Counted from the stretch's first letter, positions 1 through 12,459 are shown. The stretch: 64,000 nucleotides of DNA from Ignelater luminosus (GCA_011009095.1 VTPC01004760.1:59521-123520), one strand, 5' to 3'. Numbers and translations: made by a program. The notes: generated from the letters alone by a model not told the origin.

Positions 1-740
1 AGGTTGAGTTTAATTATTAACGGTTGGTAGTTAATAATTACTTATTTTGCAAGAATCTTATAAAAATATCAGCGCTTCTATCAGAGACAACTTGACAAGA
101 AAACGAGGTAAGTCATTAGTTGTATTTCCCATTATTACATAATTTTTGAGATACCTAGTGTACCCTCTTAAGTATTTCATTTTACATTTGTTGTCTTATT
201 TCGGATACATATTTACTCTTGACTAACTTAACCTCGGTGTCATTTAAAGTATCTGTCTGTTTTTAATACTGTGATCACAGAATCACTCAACCATTCTTTA
301 CTTCCATGGACGGGATGTTGTAGAGAACATGCCTCGCGTCTCTAGTTGTCCTGGGATGAGCTACGGTGATTGAGGCTGGGTCAGAAATAGTGACTTTCTC
401 TAAAGTAAATTTTCCTAGCTCTTCGGATGACACAGGTAATCGAGAAAGAAAAACTGGAGGTGACAACGCATTTGGTAGATGGCCTTGCCTTCGGCTTGAT
501 GAAAGCAGTACTTACAGTAGAAATCTTCTTCTTTCCTATTTGGTGGAGATGCCACTGAAGTCCCTATTTCCGTAAGTATGTTGACCTAAATGGAAGATAG
601 ACCGAAAACTTTTCTTCAGCAAGTAGTAGATGTTTCCTTCTGCTTTTTGGTATAGAATGAGCTTTTCTCGTGATCTGATACCCTATATAGTATGTGGTGC
701 TAGCGAATCGGATCTTAGCCAAAGCATATTCTTGTTAGAG
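1..740. other. Left edge, probable decayed 3' part of a non-LTR element
   Basis: No convincing protein is visible. The minus strand downstream of the retrotransposon at 743-3766 would carry that element's C-terminal region and 3' untranslated region, so this is probably its decayed tail. That is inference from position only; I found no poly(A) tail or target-site duplication. Confidence 0.3.
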
Positions 741-742
741 CA

Positions 743-2050
743 TTAAGTAAAATGATAGATAGCGGGCAAGGGTTTGAGCTGATTATGCTGATACAGAGTT
801 GTACGTTCCCATTCTGATGCTTTTGACAACAAGCCCGTGCACAGTTTGAAAAATTTGCTTGTTTCTGGTTTTGCTGATTTGGGTTCCCCAGATAGAGATG
901 TCATATCATGGGTATGATGACACGGTCGTAGATCATGCAGAATGTAAAAGGTAGCCTGTCCCATTTCTTCTAATTTGTTGCTTCGGATTTTGCATAATAT
1001 TCTTGGCTTTTGTTGTAACTTGGTGGGAATGGTGATCGAACTAGAGTTCACTATTGACGTGGATATTTCATTATCGTGACCCTTGCTACTATTTGGTCAT
1101 TTATCTTGACGACCATCTTTGGTACAATCTTTGGGAACACGGGTGACCACTGTTGTTCTTTTCTATTATTTGCGTAAAATGCAGCTATGTCCACATAGAC
1201 AATAGATTTGTCGTTAAAAAGGTGTTGACAGCAAAGTTCCATAGGGCTGAGCTTAGAATTCAACCCTGGAGACACCCTCGGACGAAACTTTTGGTAGCAA
1301 CATCGTTAGGCGTTTTGCAAAGAATCAAGCGATTATTATGGAAAGCCACTAAAAATTGCTAAACACTCTACGACTCTATCCGCCTACAGAACTGCTGCAT
1401 ATCTAGTGTTCTGTGCTTGTACAGTTCCTAGTATTTCTCTATGGCTCAGATAGCGCTTTTGTCCTTTCGGAAACCAAATTAGTTGGGGTGATGTAGGATA
1501 TCTTTTCCAATTTCAGTTATTAGGCGTTCCAAATAGTACCCTCAAAGACCGTTCTAATTTCAAGTAGGAGCGTTATAGGGAATGGATGTCGGATGGATCG
1601 TTTTCTGGTGCTTTTAGGATCGTTATCAATCTGCCCTTTTTTCAAGCCTGAAGAAAGTATTTTATTGTTAGGTAGTTTTTTCGGGTAAATTTATAGAAAC
1701 TTCTCATTTTAATGCCAGCGTCGGGGCAAGAATTTTAAGTTTGACTCCATCTATTCCATCGCGGCCTGGTGGTTTTTATCTTTAATCTTGCCAAGGGCCA
1801 ACAGAGCGTCTGCTTCTGTTATATTTGTATCTATTGCAAGAAACTTGATCTTATATCTCTGTAAGCTGGGATGTCTAGCATTCTGTCATCATCAAGGAAC
1901 TTTTTGTCTAGTACTGCCTAGAAAGAATCTTGCTGTTTTGTAGTATAGACATCTTCGATGCAGATGCTTGTTTGCACCGCTCTAGATTTGAGTTTTCTGG
2001 CTGTGTCCTTAGTGTTTGCCTCTAACTGGTCGTATATAAATTTTGCCCAG
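743..2050 (-). pseudogene. Non-LTR retrotransposon reverse transcriptase relic (R1/LOA-like)
   Basis: Reading the minus strand from high to low coordinates gives the conserved blocks of a non-LTR reverse transcriptase in the expected order, interrupted by stops and frameshifts. Near 1800-1700 is the linker block resembling KxPGxDGI. Near 1550-1470 is LERLITEIGKDIL followed by FGFRKDKSAI, the QxGFR block. Near 1290-1235 is RGCLQG followed by LSSALWNFAVN, which corresponds to RGCPQGxxLSPxLWN. Near 1195-1160 is VYVDIAAFYANN, the decayed YADD catalytic motif. The frame at 743-1051 then reads SLSGEPKSAKPETSKFFKL, like the thumb region of R1/LOA-type enzymes. The RGCPQG version of the motif favours R1/LOA over Jockey. 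It is a pseudogene; no frame spans two blocks without damage. Confidence 0.82.
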
Positions 2051-2830
2051 AACGTGTGACAGGTGCGCTAGGTCATATGTTTGAAGTGGGCTTTAGCTGT
2101 AGGGTATTGTTAGCACAAAATGCCAATCTTGGATGCCGTCAGCTAGCTGGCTTCTCTGGCTCTTTTTACTTTCTCGTTCAAGCGTATCGTTTTACCAGTG
2201 TAGTTTGCCCATGTGGGTCTTTCGATTATGAAGTACTGCCTCCATTATTTTTTGAAGTCTTCTGGTTGTCTATCGTTATCTCCAGCGGGCGCTTCAGGTC
2301 TTTTAACAGTTCTGCTGTTTGTCGAATCAATTCATTTTTTGAACGTGGTATGGTACTTGTGGTTCTTAAAAAGGAGGTCGCTAGTATCACGTTGTGATAG
2401 CTTTCTAGTTTGTGTTTCCGCACCTCCTAATGCAAAAAGGAGACGTACAATGTCTTCCTTTATTAGGCACTATAGCGCTCTCTTTTGTCCGTATAAATAC
2501 TAATAATGCCATGTTTCAGCATTTGCATTTAGGTCACTCCAGAGTAAAGTGGTTTCATGTCTTGAACTACATGCAAATGTGGCTGTCCGGGCTGACTCAA
2601 GAAGCAGTTTTATTGCTTGGGTTAACTTATTGATTTTGATCATTAGGTACTTGTAGATTTTTTGCAGTTCTGGAATGTGACAGGTATTCTTTTGCACCTG
2701 GAGGCATTTGTATCGAAACGATATGTATTTTGAAGTGATTGATCACTTCTTGAAACTGGAACGTGGCCAAGCCACTATTTGGGAAATTTGCTTTTAGGAT
2801 TTGGGGTTTACAATTACTATTTGTAATTTA
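2051..2830 (-). pseudogene. Endonuclease domain and linker of the same non-LTR element
   Basis: This lies between the reverse transcriptase and the zinc knuckles on the minus strand, where an exonuclease-endonuclease-phosphatase (EEP) domain is expected. The clearest match is WSDLNANAETWHY near 2550-2510, corresponding to the GDLNAKHxxW motif of retrotransposon endonucleases. The frame at 2226-2423 is lysine-rich and fits the linker before the RT. Stops break the region throughout. The call rests on one motif plus domain order. Confidence 0.6.
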
Positions 2831-3766
2831 TGTTTTTGGCTAAGCTACTGAGTCCCTTTGCGCATTCAGGGCATTATGTCACGACATTCTAGTTAGAGTT
2901 TTATGTTTGTTTCTCTGACAGTTAATGCATCGCGCTTGATCTTGGTTCTGTATTGTGCGATTCAGCACACTTTTTGGGTGCAGATTCTTTTAGACAGTTC
3001 TAGACCAAATGCTCGTAATCTTGAAACACAACATCTTATTGCATGGCACATATCTGCTTCTATTTAGCATCTTTTTTCAGCGGAACGGGGATCTTCTGAG
3101 CACCTAGTGTAACGTTAGTTGATTTCTTTTCCTAACTTATATACAACCTTAAAATCTTCATTTGTCCAGTTCTTGTGACTATCAAGTTTTGCACTTGCAA
3201 GATGTTTTTGAGCTCTTTTCTTTTATAGTTAACGAGACCAACTTTTTGTCATCACTTTCTACTAGTTTTTCTATTGTATGATCGTTTGACTAAAGGATAA
3301 TGGTCTAGTTTTTTGACTTTATAACACGATCGACTCGCAACGAGTGCTTGCGAAGATTGACAGATTTGGTCAATTCTGTATTGGTATCGTCACTGGTCTG
3401 TATATTTTTGTATTTTTTTAGTTTCAGTGCTTTAAACTACGGGAAGGGACTGTCTTTTTGTAGAACACCGACATATGCGACGTTTTTAACAAGATTACTC
3501 AAGTTCTCGTAAACACTTTGCAGTGGCCTCTTCCTTGTAATCTAACATATAAGATTCTAACATATTGATTTACCTTGGCTAGGTTTGCAAAAATTGTTGC
3601 CAATAGGCTTCAAAGAATATTTTTGATTGTTTCGGCAGTTTTGGCTACCTATTTGCCTTCCCATGAATTTTACTACGACAAGAATAATTATATTTGTATA
3701 CGTTTTGTCTGCTGACTCTGCATCATCGCTGACACTTGTCATTTCTGCTAATCCATCATCGTTCAT
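2831..3766 (-). pseudogene. ORF1 (gag-like) of the same non-LTR element, with zinc knuckles
   Basis: A genuine ATG at 3766 opens an acidic N-terminus, MNDDGLAEMTSVSDDAESAD, which fits a nucleic-acid-binding ORF1 of this retrotransposon class. Near 2935-2840 the minus strand reads CINCQRNKHKTL followed by a second cysteine-poor copy (HNALNAQRDSV), matching CCHC zinc knuckles of the form CxxCQxxGHxxxxC with several cysteines lost. The order ORF1, knuckles, endonuclease, RT from 3766 down to 743 is canonical. Frameshifts and stops make it non-coding now. Confidence 0.6.
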
Positions 3767-4529
3767 GTTAATAACCTGCGATTGACAAACCCTTTCTGCC
3801 TCTTAGCCGCAAGAGGATCTTATGACAAGGAGTTTTAACGTGGATGTTGAGGCGGATACTCACAATAGTATTCTTCATCTCTATTATCTAGTTACCACTG
3901 TCCCTTGCAAGTCAAGAGAACCTATTACTTTCACAATCTCATGCCGAGACGGCTGTTTACTCAAAAACTCAAGATTTAGTAGACCAGGTCTAAAATCTAC
4001 TAGTTAGGCTCCAGGAGCACATTTCGGCTGCAGAAGGAAACATTAATCGCAAGATACTAAAATTTATTAATTTTATTCCACGTTAGTTTACTTTTAATAA
4101 TTCACTTATAGGAGGCCGACTGTTGTCTAGACTGGAGTGTCCTTGTGTCCAGTTTAGTTTTCATAAGAATTCCAATTCGTTTTTTTTTTGTCTCCATAAC
4201 TATAAATTTATAAAGTGCTTACAGGAATTATTTTTGTCAAATATTTATATTCTTCTAGTAACAAAACAGAAGAAATACTTTAAAGTTAATTCTGTGAACT
4301 TGCAAGATCAAGAATAATAAACTCGCTAATGTATAAAGATGTCATTGTCATTGTAGATAGTAAAGCATTTTCAATTTTGTACTATTTATAAATGAATGAT
4401 ACAGTTTACACCATATGCCCTTAGTGTAAATTCGTTACAGAACTTAAAGGCAAGTTGGGTTTTTGATTTAACCGAAGCGAAAACGTTAATTAAGTAAACA
4501 TGTAATCATCTTTGCTTAAAATAGAGTCT
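3767..4529. other. 5' flank of the non-LTR relic, AT-rich
   Basis: The part next to 3766 may be the element's 5' untranslated region. A short inverted repeat is visible around 3975-4005. From 4060 on I see only AT-rich sequence without recognisable genes. Confidence 0.3.
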
Positions 4530-4830
4530 TTGAGAAAGCTATGTCAATCTGTAAGGTTTAGAGGTCGTGTGGTCTTCCATCTCTGATACAATGACGTCCT
4601 TTTGACTGCAGCAAGAAGCCCTTTCCAGACGTGCTATCACCATAGCGACCACGGCGGCTATGTATTTACAAGTAAATTCAGGCGGCGCAGCATCACGGCG
4701 CCGCAAGGCGATGTATTGTAAACATAACATCCTAACATCACCTCATTTCCCTGCATTAACCAGCTGGCTGGCAAAGCGTGAGATAAAATAACCGCTTTGC
4801 CACTTGTTTACTGAAAACTGGAAATAAATC
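4530..4830. promoter_or_regulatory. GC-rich island, candidate regulatory element
   Basis: A short stretch clearly richer in G and C than its surroundings, with CG-containing words (4680-4710), E-box-like CAGCTG (4761) and two forkhead-like TGTAAACA / TTGTTTAC words (4717-4812). No coding match on either strand. Purely compositional evidence; it could equally be a decayed repeat. Confidence 0.2.
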
Positions 4831-7047
4831 GTTAGTAGACATCTAGGGCTTAATTTACCGGCTGGTTTCCAACGACATGCAAACATAATGATTGCGGAGA
4901 ATTTTAAAAAAGGAAGAGGCAAACGAAATTCATCATTTTGAAAGTCGACTTTGAAATTTTAAGCTTATTCATTTGTTTATTTTCTTTTGCCGAAAAAAAA
5001 TGTTAGAGAAAGATCAAAACGATTCTGATTTCTAAATGAAGATACGGTTTTAAGATTAAAATATGGGAGGAAAGAGCATAAAATAAATTTTAGTCGTAAT
5101 TTAATATGGAAATCATCTCCAGGTTTAAACTCAGGTGCAATAACAGCAACAAGGCTTCAGATTCTGAAAGGTACAGCTGCTTCAATTTATTTTACAAATT
5201 AGGAAAATCAATCCAAGAGATGCAAGTTTCGGGGTCGGGAGCTCTAAAATATGACGAGATTATATTTCGTGCCCAGATGCTTACGCGTACCATTACACAT
5301 TTAATATATTTATTACATATTTTTTTATTTTATTTTCGTTTAACCTTTAAAAATTATTTGGAAATGGACACTATTAGTTATTCCAACTATTAGTTATTCT
5401 GACAATGAGTTTAGGTTGTATTAATGTTCGCAAATTTTTAACTTCTAAAACTCCTCTCGTACCTACCATTACAATGCTTTTAGTTCCGATAGCTCGTGAA
5501 CTAAAGCAAAACTTAAATCAATAAATCCCATTAATCAAGACCGATAGTACATAACTGCATTTAATTTAGGCAAAACTAATAGGTATTGATTACCTAGGCG
5601 ATATTAATTTTAATTGAAATCAATGTTGTTACAACTGTTTGTATGTCTGTTACACGTGTTCAACTTGGTTGTATTACTTAGATATAATCTATCGTTTCTA
5701 TAATTATTGATGAAGTTAAACAGGGTTCTAACTGGTTTCTAATTGGATATTTCCTTACATAATAACTTGAATTTCAATGCTTTGCATCGCATCGGTCAGT
5801 TGCATGTTTTTTTAACCACATTGTTTCTATCTTATAATATATAAAGAAGAAAAACAGTTATAGTACAATTTGATTAGTGACAAAACAGAAACGTTTCTGC
5901 TTTGTTTTATAGAAACAGTTTCCATGGAAAAGGTCCAGAAAATCAAATGTAATTAAGGTTATTCTAGACTAAAGAAAGCACAAACATTTTCTGACTGTAA
6001 TTAACAAAAAGTGAGAATTTTTCCAACGGGCAACATCTTAAGGAAACAATAATTGGTTATGGGTTAAACTCAGAAAACCATTACTGAATTTGTACAAAGT
6101 TAGACTCGGGAATGTTCGATATTTAAAGGTTTAAATTAAGACCTAAATCTTTAATATGACTTCACGACTGGTAGTTTTAGCTCAATTATTAAAGATGGTA
6201 TCAAGTAATTCTAAGTTTTCAGAAAGGACTTAATTTGGATCTGATGAATGCTCAAGAAGCATGCACAAAAAATATTTTGGCTGTATATCTTGGGTCATTT
6301 ACACCCAGACTGTTGGTATTAAAAACTAGCAAAATTCCAAAAGATACTACAATGTACATGGTCAATTGTCGACCACCATGTTAAAACCCGAATTTACCAA
6401 TACTGCCACCTTCTTTCTACTTAACCTTCATATGTCACGTCAGTACGTAGCAAAACTAGCATGAACGGATTTGCAAAAAAATGGAAAATCCCCAGCTCTA
6501 ACCTACAACTCAATCACTCAAAGATTCGATACTCAAAACTATCAAACAAGTCATTCACCTTTCTTCACTGCATCAAATAATACCAAGCCTCAGAGTCTCC
6601 TATTCTACAGATGTGTCGATTTTCCGTTACTGGTTAGTAGAACACCGAAGAAAACCTGATGATACCGCTGGATATACAAAGACGCCGCCTCAGGTGGCGG
6701 TAAAAACGATGGGGAACCAGCGACTGGTTTGACAACATACTTCGCATCTAGAATTATCTTAATTCTGTTAACATATTTTTATGGACAGATATCAAACTTT
6801 ATTTTCTAAATCTAAATCTTCTAAAGTACCATTCAGAAATATTACAAGATTTGTTCACTATTGAAAAAATTAAAAATCTTTTCGGTGTGATGAGATCAAT
6901 TTTGTTGTTTGTGCATTTGTATACTGTATTTCAAACGGTTTTCATGTAGAACTGGTTTTAAGATTGTCTACTGAAACATGTGTTTAGATCGCTGAAGATT
7001 TTTTTACCGCCATTGTGCATTCCATCAACATTGCGTAAGTCATCTTT
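4831..7047. other. AT-rich stretch, nothing recognised
   Basis: I read both strands and found no protein family, RNA gene or clear repeat. The frame at 5106-5393 starts with ATG, but its composition and lack of any motif suggest chance. Confidence 0.4.
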
Positions 7048-7514
7048 TGTAACGGGAAAACCCGGAAAAAGAGGCCTAATCCCGTTACGGAATTTCGGAA
7101 GATGTTCAATCCCGTAGCTCGAAGCCGAAGACGAGAGAGTTTAATCTAAACTTACCTTTAAGATAAAAGGAACAGCTTTCAAACTCACTACTCACTAAAA
7201 CTCTCAGGATAACTCAAAGATGGTAAAATCCTAAGGGCGCCAGAAGCTGAAGATCAAAATACTATGCCGGGCCACGCAGCTTCTCGCAGGCCAACACTGT
7301 ATAAATGTGTTATAAATATTACCACCCTGTATATAGGTACACCCAAGTTGGCAGATAGAGCGATAGGTATTTATAACCCTGGAAGTACTTACCAAAGGTA
7401 CTTTCCCAATAGACTTAACCGGAGAAAGCTATCAGCTTATTTATTTTAGAACTGGAAAACTATTATTAAATAAACACAAAATGGTTTCGTTAATAAATTT
7501 CGTTGGTTAGCAGC
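7048..7514 (+). repeat. LTR-like segment (possible solo LTR)
   Basis: The segment begins TGTAACGGGA and contains, within its first 41 bases, a 9-base inverted repeat (7049-7057 with 7080-7088). It has TATAAA-like words near 7300 and two AATAAA signals near 7468 and 7492, and could end in CA at about 7512. These are features of an LTR read on the plus strand: TG start, promoter, polyadenylation signal, CA end. I could not establish a target-site duplication or a second LTR, so the boundaries are guesses. Confidence 0.3.
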
Positions 7515-8104
7515 ATCGGCTCCTGCAAGTGGGGTTTCTCCACCTAATGTCTTTAATCATACAAATCTAACAAAATCCTGAAAATTTTACAGACACCAAC
7601 AAAGACAACAAAACTAACTACGGTTTTACAATATCTATTTATTCTTATCCTGATTGAACACAAAAAAAATGAGAAATAAAAGAGAGTAAAAAAAAGGCAA
7701 ATATATTATTAAACAAACGACATAGGCGACAATAATAATTCAGTAAATTATACACACATTCGTATAGCTATGTGCGTCCTAACTTATAAAACCTTTGAAT
7801 CGAAAATCGGTAGGAAATAATAATTTGGAAATTTACAAGGTAATTTAACAAGATTAAAAATGTTCTCACATAATATTACCTATAAACTCTTACATAAGCA
7901 GAGCGCGTCTAGCTAAATCCCTAATTATTTATTTTCGGTCACAAAACTTAACAAATAAATTGCTCGCACAATAAAAAAAGTTATCTCGGCTAAAAAGGCG
8001 AACCAATTACGAAATCACACAATATCTAGTCCGAATTTTACAAGACCTCTCTTGCATAACAAAATTCCCTACACCAGAAGTTAAAACTGCACAAAAAAAC
8101 TCCT
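7515..8104. other. AT-rich stretch, nothing recognised
   Basis: No coding or repeat signal seen. If the preceding segment is an LTR, this would be host flank or decayed internal sequence. Confidence 0.3.
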
Positions 8105-8430
8105 ATTCAAAAGACGTTTTGCGCGCCTGCAAACGATGTTAACAGGACGAAGATCGAAAGGGAAGTCCCGGTTTCGGAGCGCATCGCCTAGCGGCGGTCA
8201 CCTTATCACGCGACGACTCGAGCTAACACAAACCTCTTTCACACTAACGAAGGGTAAATACATGGGATTTGCTATTAGGAAGAGAAATTTTACAAGCCAA
8301 TGCGGCAGTGTAAATGGTACTGTCGCACCGCCAGAAAGAAGAAATAATCCCTCAGAACCCTTTGTCGGTCTTACCGACGGCAAAATCCTGTTGAAACATG
8401 AAATATCAGGCCTCGGCACAGAAATATAAT
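8105..8430 (+). other. GC-richer segment with an unidentified 97-codon ATG frame
   Basis: The plus strand carries an ATG frame at 8136-8429 (97 residues, arginine/lysine/serine-rich at the start). The minus strand is also open over 8198-8419. I recognise neither product. Being open on both strands, with higher G+C than the flanks, fits either a short exon or a conserved non-coding element. The proline/glycine content is unlike the chance frames in the AT-rich flanks, which is the only reason it is listed. Confidence 0.2.
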
Positions 8431-8815
8431 TTTATAAAGTAAAGTAAACATTCTAATAAATGAATTTCTACTCAATAAAATAAACCAATGTACATTTTAT
8501 AATAGAAAAAAAGGAATAGACATCTACTTCCAAATTCAATTAAGGTAGAAGTCAAACGTTAACGCGCTAATTCAAAATGACATTACACTTCTAACTATTT
8601 ATTTTTGAGTCAAGTTTCGTCATTGGTAGGCTGTATTCACCAACGCTTTAGTAATTTCAGCCACAGCTGGAACGTCATCTTAGGTTGTGGGACTCCAGAC
8701 AGTTTGCACACTACAGCAACCGCAAGTCGCAATGAGTCTACATTAACCATGCAGCCTTCAGGTTTTCCACAGCAGACACCTTCAGCCGACAAATGGTTGC
8801 CGACTGTCTGCTTGA
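8431..8815. other. Unassigned sequence before a tandem repeat
   Basis: AT-rich to 8600, then more balanced composition to 8815. The frame at 8605-8820 is not recognised and has no supporting signals. Confidence 0.25.
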
Positions 8816-9125
8816 TATAAGTTCCACTTTATTTCATCCACGGCCACTAGGACTTTGTCCGTGTGCGTGCACTTGTAATTCTCCGGTTCATCAGCAAATT
8901 ATCTTTCCATTGGCTAAAGAGAAGTTTAACTCCTATAATAACTGTGTTGCCTTTGCGAGCTAAACTGTTTTTGTTTGCATTGCATTGCCGGAATTGAAAG
9001 TATGAGCTCTATCTCATCTCATTCATGGCCACCAGGGCCTTGCCCAAGTACGTGCAGTTGTGATTTTGCCTTCCACCATCAATTTGGTGAGTATGAGCTC
9101 TATTCCATCTCCTCCATGATCAAAG
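8816..9125. repeat. Diverged tandem repeat, unit about 91 bases
   Basis: Similar blocks start near 8817, 9000 and 9091. Each has a GAGCTCTAT-like start and a CATGGCCACYAGG-like core, followed by a GTGCRNTTGTRATT-like stretch in the first two. The spacings of about 183 and 91 bases suggest a unit of about 91 with one unit decayed or missing. The third copy is partial. Found by eye, so identity is not measured. Confidence 0.45.
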
Positions 9126-11399
9126 TTAACTTCTAGAGGAAGACGTGCTGGTCTAATCTATTGTAAAAATATGTGTGCTATTCATCAAATAAAAACTGTG
9201 CCAATTGTCTAAATAAAAATTAAGTCTTGAGCTTCTAACGATCAACCAAATGCCTCGTGCCAGTCTCACTTTTTGACAATCCCTCTTCCAATAAACTTTT
9301 AAATAAAATAGTTCATTTCTACGCAGCATTTCCAACAATTTGCAAGCAAATCTAGCTATAGCAAGACGTTGCCTGACGGGTTCACACTAGCTTGAATAAG
9401 CCGGCACGTTTATTATATCGGTTATGTTTATTTGAAGAACTTAGCTATCAATTACCGTTACTTTCTCAATATGTCCTGGGGGATTTTTTAGTTAATTTCC
9501 AATTTAAAATTTAGGAGTTTGCTAATTTCTTGTGAGTTTTGTTTGTAGTATGTGTATTAATGTATTCCATGTGAAATTGTCATTGATAATATTTCAATTT
9601 TAGATTTTTGAACTGATCTTTTACGCTTACATAAATATTTATTTTATCAACTTCATTTGTAAACAAAACTATCTCGATATGCAGAAATTACGGATATTTA
9701 GCTTGTATAGAAAAGTCTACTATACCTCATCAATAAAAGCATTTCCATACTCTTACTTAACTAAATTAATTTATATACCAGATATACATATTTACTTCTT
9801 ATCATTTCTTAGGAGATTTAGAAACGAAACAAATCAAGATTGTACGAGTACAGCTTTTGATAACTTCTACATTCAACTTTCCTAGAAAGCAAATTCTGTT
9901 CAGTTCTAACCATTTCAGAGGTTCTTACTGCTGATGCTGCTGTCAAAACAAAAGTAAACGTCACTTCGCCTGTGAGAGTGCCTAGAGGGATAAACTATAA
10001 ACCCACAGTAGGAAGTGCAACCTAAAGAGTTCTAGAATCGGAAACGGAAATGGAATGAGCAGCGAGTTCAATTTTCATCTGTGTAATTTTATTTCGTGCA
10101 CTACCACTTTGCAAGAGCACCCTTCAAATATAACCAACCGCTTAATGCTACCTCTGTTATTTAACTTTTCGAGGCGCTAAAAGGAAACTTAAAAAGAGAA
10201 ACAGGTCCCTTTTAGATGGCGTGTCGTTGAATTAAACTAGGAAAGCTTGAAGGGGTTAAAATGTAAGAGAGAAACATAGTATTACTAAGACTGCTACAAA
10301 TATAGAAAAATATTAAATCATAAGGGAAAAAAACGAAAAGGCAAAAGACAATTTCACCTCAACAATTTGTTATTTTATATATCAAATCTAAATCGAGCCT
10401 AGAGGATATAGCCATATCACAAAAGTAAAGCTGCATGTCAAGTAAGAATCCAGTCTTGTGAAAACACGATTCATATGTTTCTACAACGTGAAGGGAAACA
10501 AAAATATAATATAGATTTGACTCTACATCTCTTTTCTCTTTACTTCCTTGCTTGTTTACTAAAAGTTATATAAAAATTATTTTTGATATTGATAAAGTCA
10601 ACAAATGACATCTTAGGATAGTATAATATTTCTTAATAATATAATTCTAACGTAGAGGCTGTGTGTTCGAAATCAAGTGTTGTTTTGCTAACTTAATAAC
10701 TTCACATTGACACTCGAACGATTTTTGTAAAATTCAATTTTAATTTTCTAAATATGACTCAAAAAGTCTTATTTTAAAAAATATGGATCTCCTAGTCTGA
10801 TTGCAAAGCTTAATTTGGTATTTATCTAAAAACTATTGTTTGTATAAGATACTCGAATTAATTTGTTCCGGCAGTTAGAGTTTTTTAAAGAAAATAAATG
10901 AGAGCAAGGATCAGGAAGTCAAATTATTTTATCGAGTATCAAAAGGTGTTATTGTAAAATTTGGTAGAAGTAATTTGGATAGATTTGTATATTTGGGCAA
11001 CAAATTAGGTAACGTAACTTTACTTATCAAAATTTTCGATTTTACTTACTAACCCACCATAATAATTGTTCAGAATAGTTGCCGACCTGGCTAAATCATG
11101 TGCCAAAAACTCTACACCGACAAGGTTTTGTCGATTTAAATTGAGCATAAATGCGTGCTAAGCCAAACCCACATGTACGGTTAACATACGGTAGTTTAAA
11201 CCGACTAAACCTTGTCAACGTAGACCTTTTAGCACAAGATTTAGTCGGGACCGAATTGAAGATTTTGATAAGTAAAACTGAGTTTTTTTGTGCTTTCTAG
11301 ATTATAACTAAAAATGTCCAACTACTTTAATACTGAGAATAGCCAAAATTAGCAAACCTTTATTTTTGATTTGTAATAACCTAAAGTAAACAACGGCGA
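9126..11399. other. AT-rich stretch, nothing recognised
   Basis: No gene, RNA gene or repeat identified. The short frame at 9679-9885 has ordinary AT-rich composition and no motif. Confidence 0.4.
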
Positions 11400-12059
11400 A
11401 ATATTGACTCGTGTATTTGTGTCTCCAGATAAGATCTTTCAAGCAGCCAAAAATTCTTCAGGTTTTATTTGCTTGGGTAGGCATCTCTTGCTGTTGTCTG
11501 AAATCGGTCTGGTTAACACAGTATTTTTATCATTTTTGTCATATTCTGTATCGTCTATTAGAATCTTTTGCATTGTGTATTATTTGGTCCATAATTGAAT
11601 TAAGCAAGCTTGGACTTATGCTATCGTCTTGACGACTATCTATTAGTATTGGTACTTTTTCAGTAAGTTTTTGCTGTCTTATTGTTCTTATTGAGCTACT
11701 GTTTTATTACTTTGATGTATTTCTAAAACTGTGGTTAGTTGTACTCTGTCAAAACCTATTTTGAAGTCCACTATACAAAGACACAGGTGCTTAATAAATT
11801 CTTTTTTCGATCATTTGTGTTAAAATAAAAGTTGCGTCCAATGTTGGTCTAAACCATGGTTGCTCTTCATTTGTTTCTATTTTCTTATTAGTTTTTGCTG
11901 TTATGGTTTTTGTTAATGACTTGCTAGTACTGTTTAGTCATATTATTGTTTTGTAGTTTTCAGGGTCGTTTCTACTCCTTTTTGTAAATAGGAGTTGTAA
12001 CGCTGTTTTTCCAGGTTACAAAGATTTTTTGGTTTAAAACAATTTTTTGAAATGGTGTT
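11400..12059 (-). pseudogene. Non-LTR reverse transcriptase relic, running into the gap
   Basis: On the minus strand the sequence next to the gap reads WKNSVTTPIYKKG, matching the W..x..PIYKKGD block that opens many RT palms. Further along come EEQPWFRPTLDATFILTQMI (the QxGFRxxRSTxDxIFxLxQ block) and CIVDFKIGFDRV (FiDfkkAFDrV, containing the first catalytic Asp). At 11632-11560 is RQDDSISPSLLNSIMDQII, matching RQGDSxSPxLFNxIMDxII. These blocks are in the right order but in different frames with stops. The KKGD and RQGD versions resemble RTE-like elements. The upstream endonuclease would lie in or beyond the N run. Confidence 0.75.
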
Positions 12060-12459
12060 NNNNNNNNNNNNNNNNNNNNNNNNNNNNNNNNNNNNNNNNN
12101 NNNNNNNNNNNNNNNNNNNNNNNNNNNNNNNNNNNNNNNNNNNNNNNNNNNNNNNNNNNNNNNNNNNNNNNNNNNNNNNNNNNNNNNNNNNNNNNNNNNN
12201 NNNNNNNNNNNNNNNNNNNNNNNNNNNNNNNNNNNNNNNNNNNNNNNNNNNNNNNNNNNNNNNNNNNNNNNNNNNNNNNNNNNNNNNNNNNNNNNNNNNN
12301 NNNNNNNNNNNNNNNNNNNNNNNNNNNNNNNNNNNNNNNNNNNNNNNNNNNNNNNNNNNNNNNNNNNNNNNNNNNNNNNNNNNNNNNNNNNNNNNNNNNN
12401 NNNNNNNNNNNNNNNNNNNNNNNNNNNNNNNNNNNNNNNNNNNNNNNNNNNNNNNNNNN
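12060..12459. other. Assembly gap, 400 N
   Basis: Exactly 400 unknown bases. A round number suggests an estimated or placeholder gap size. The gap falls at the edge of a retrotransposon relic, where repeats commonly break assemblies. Confidence 0.98.
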
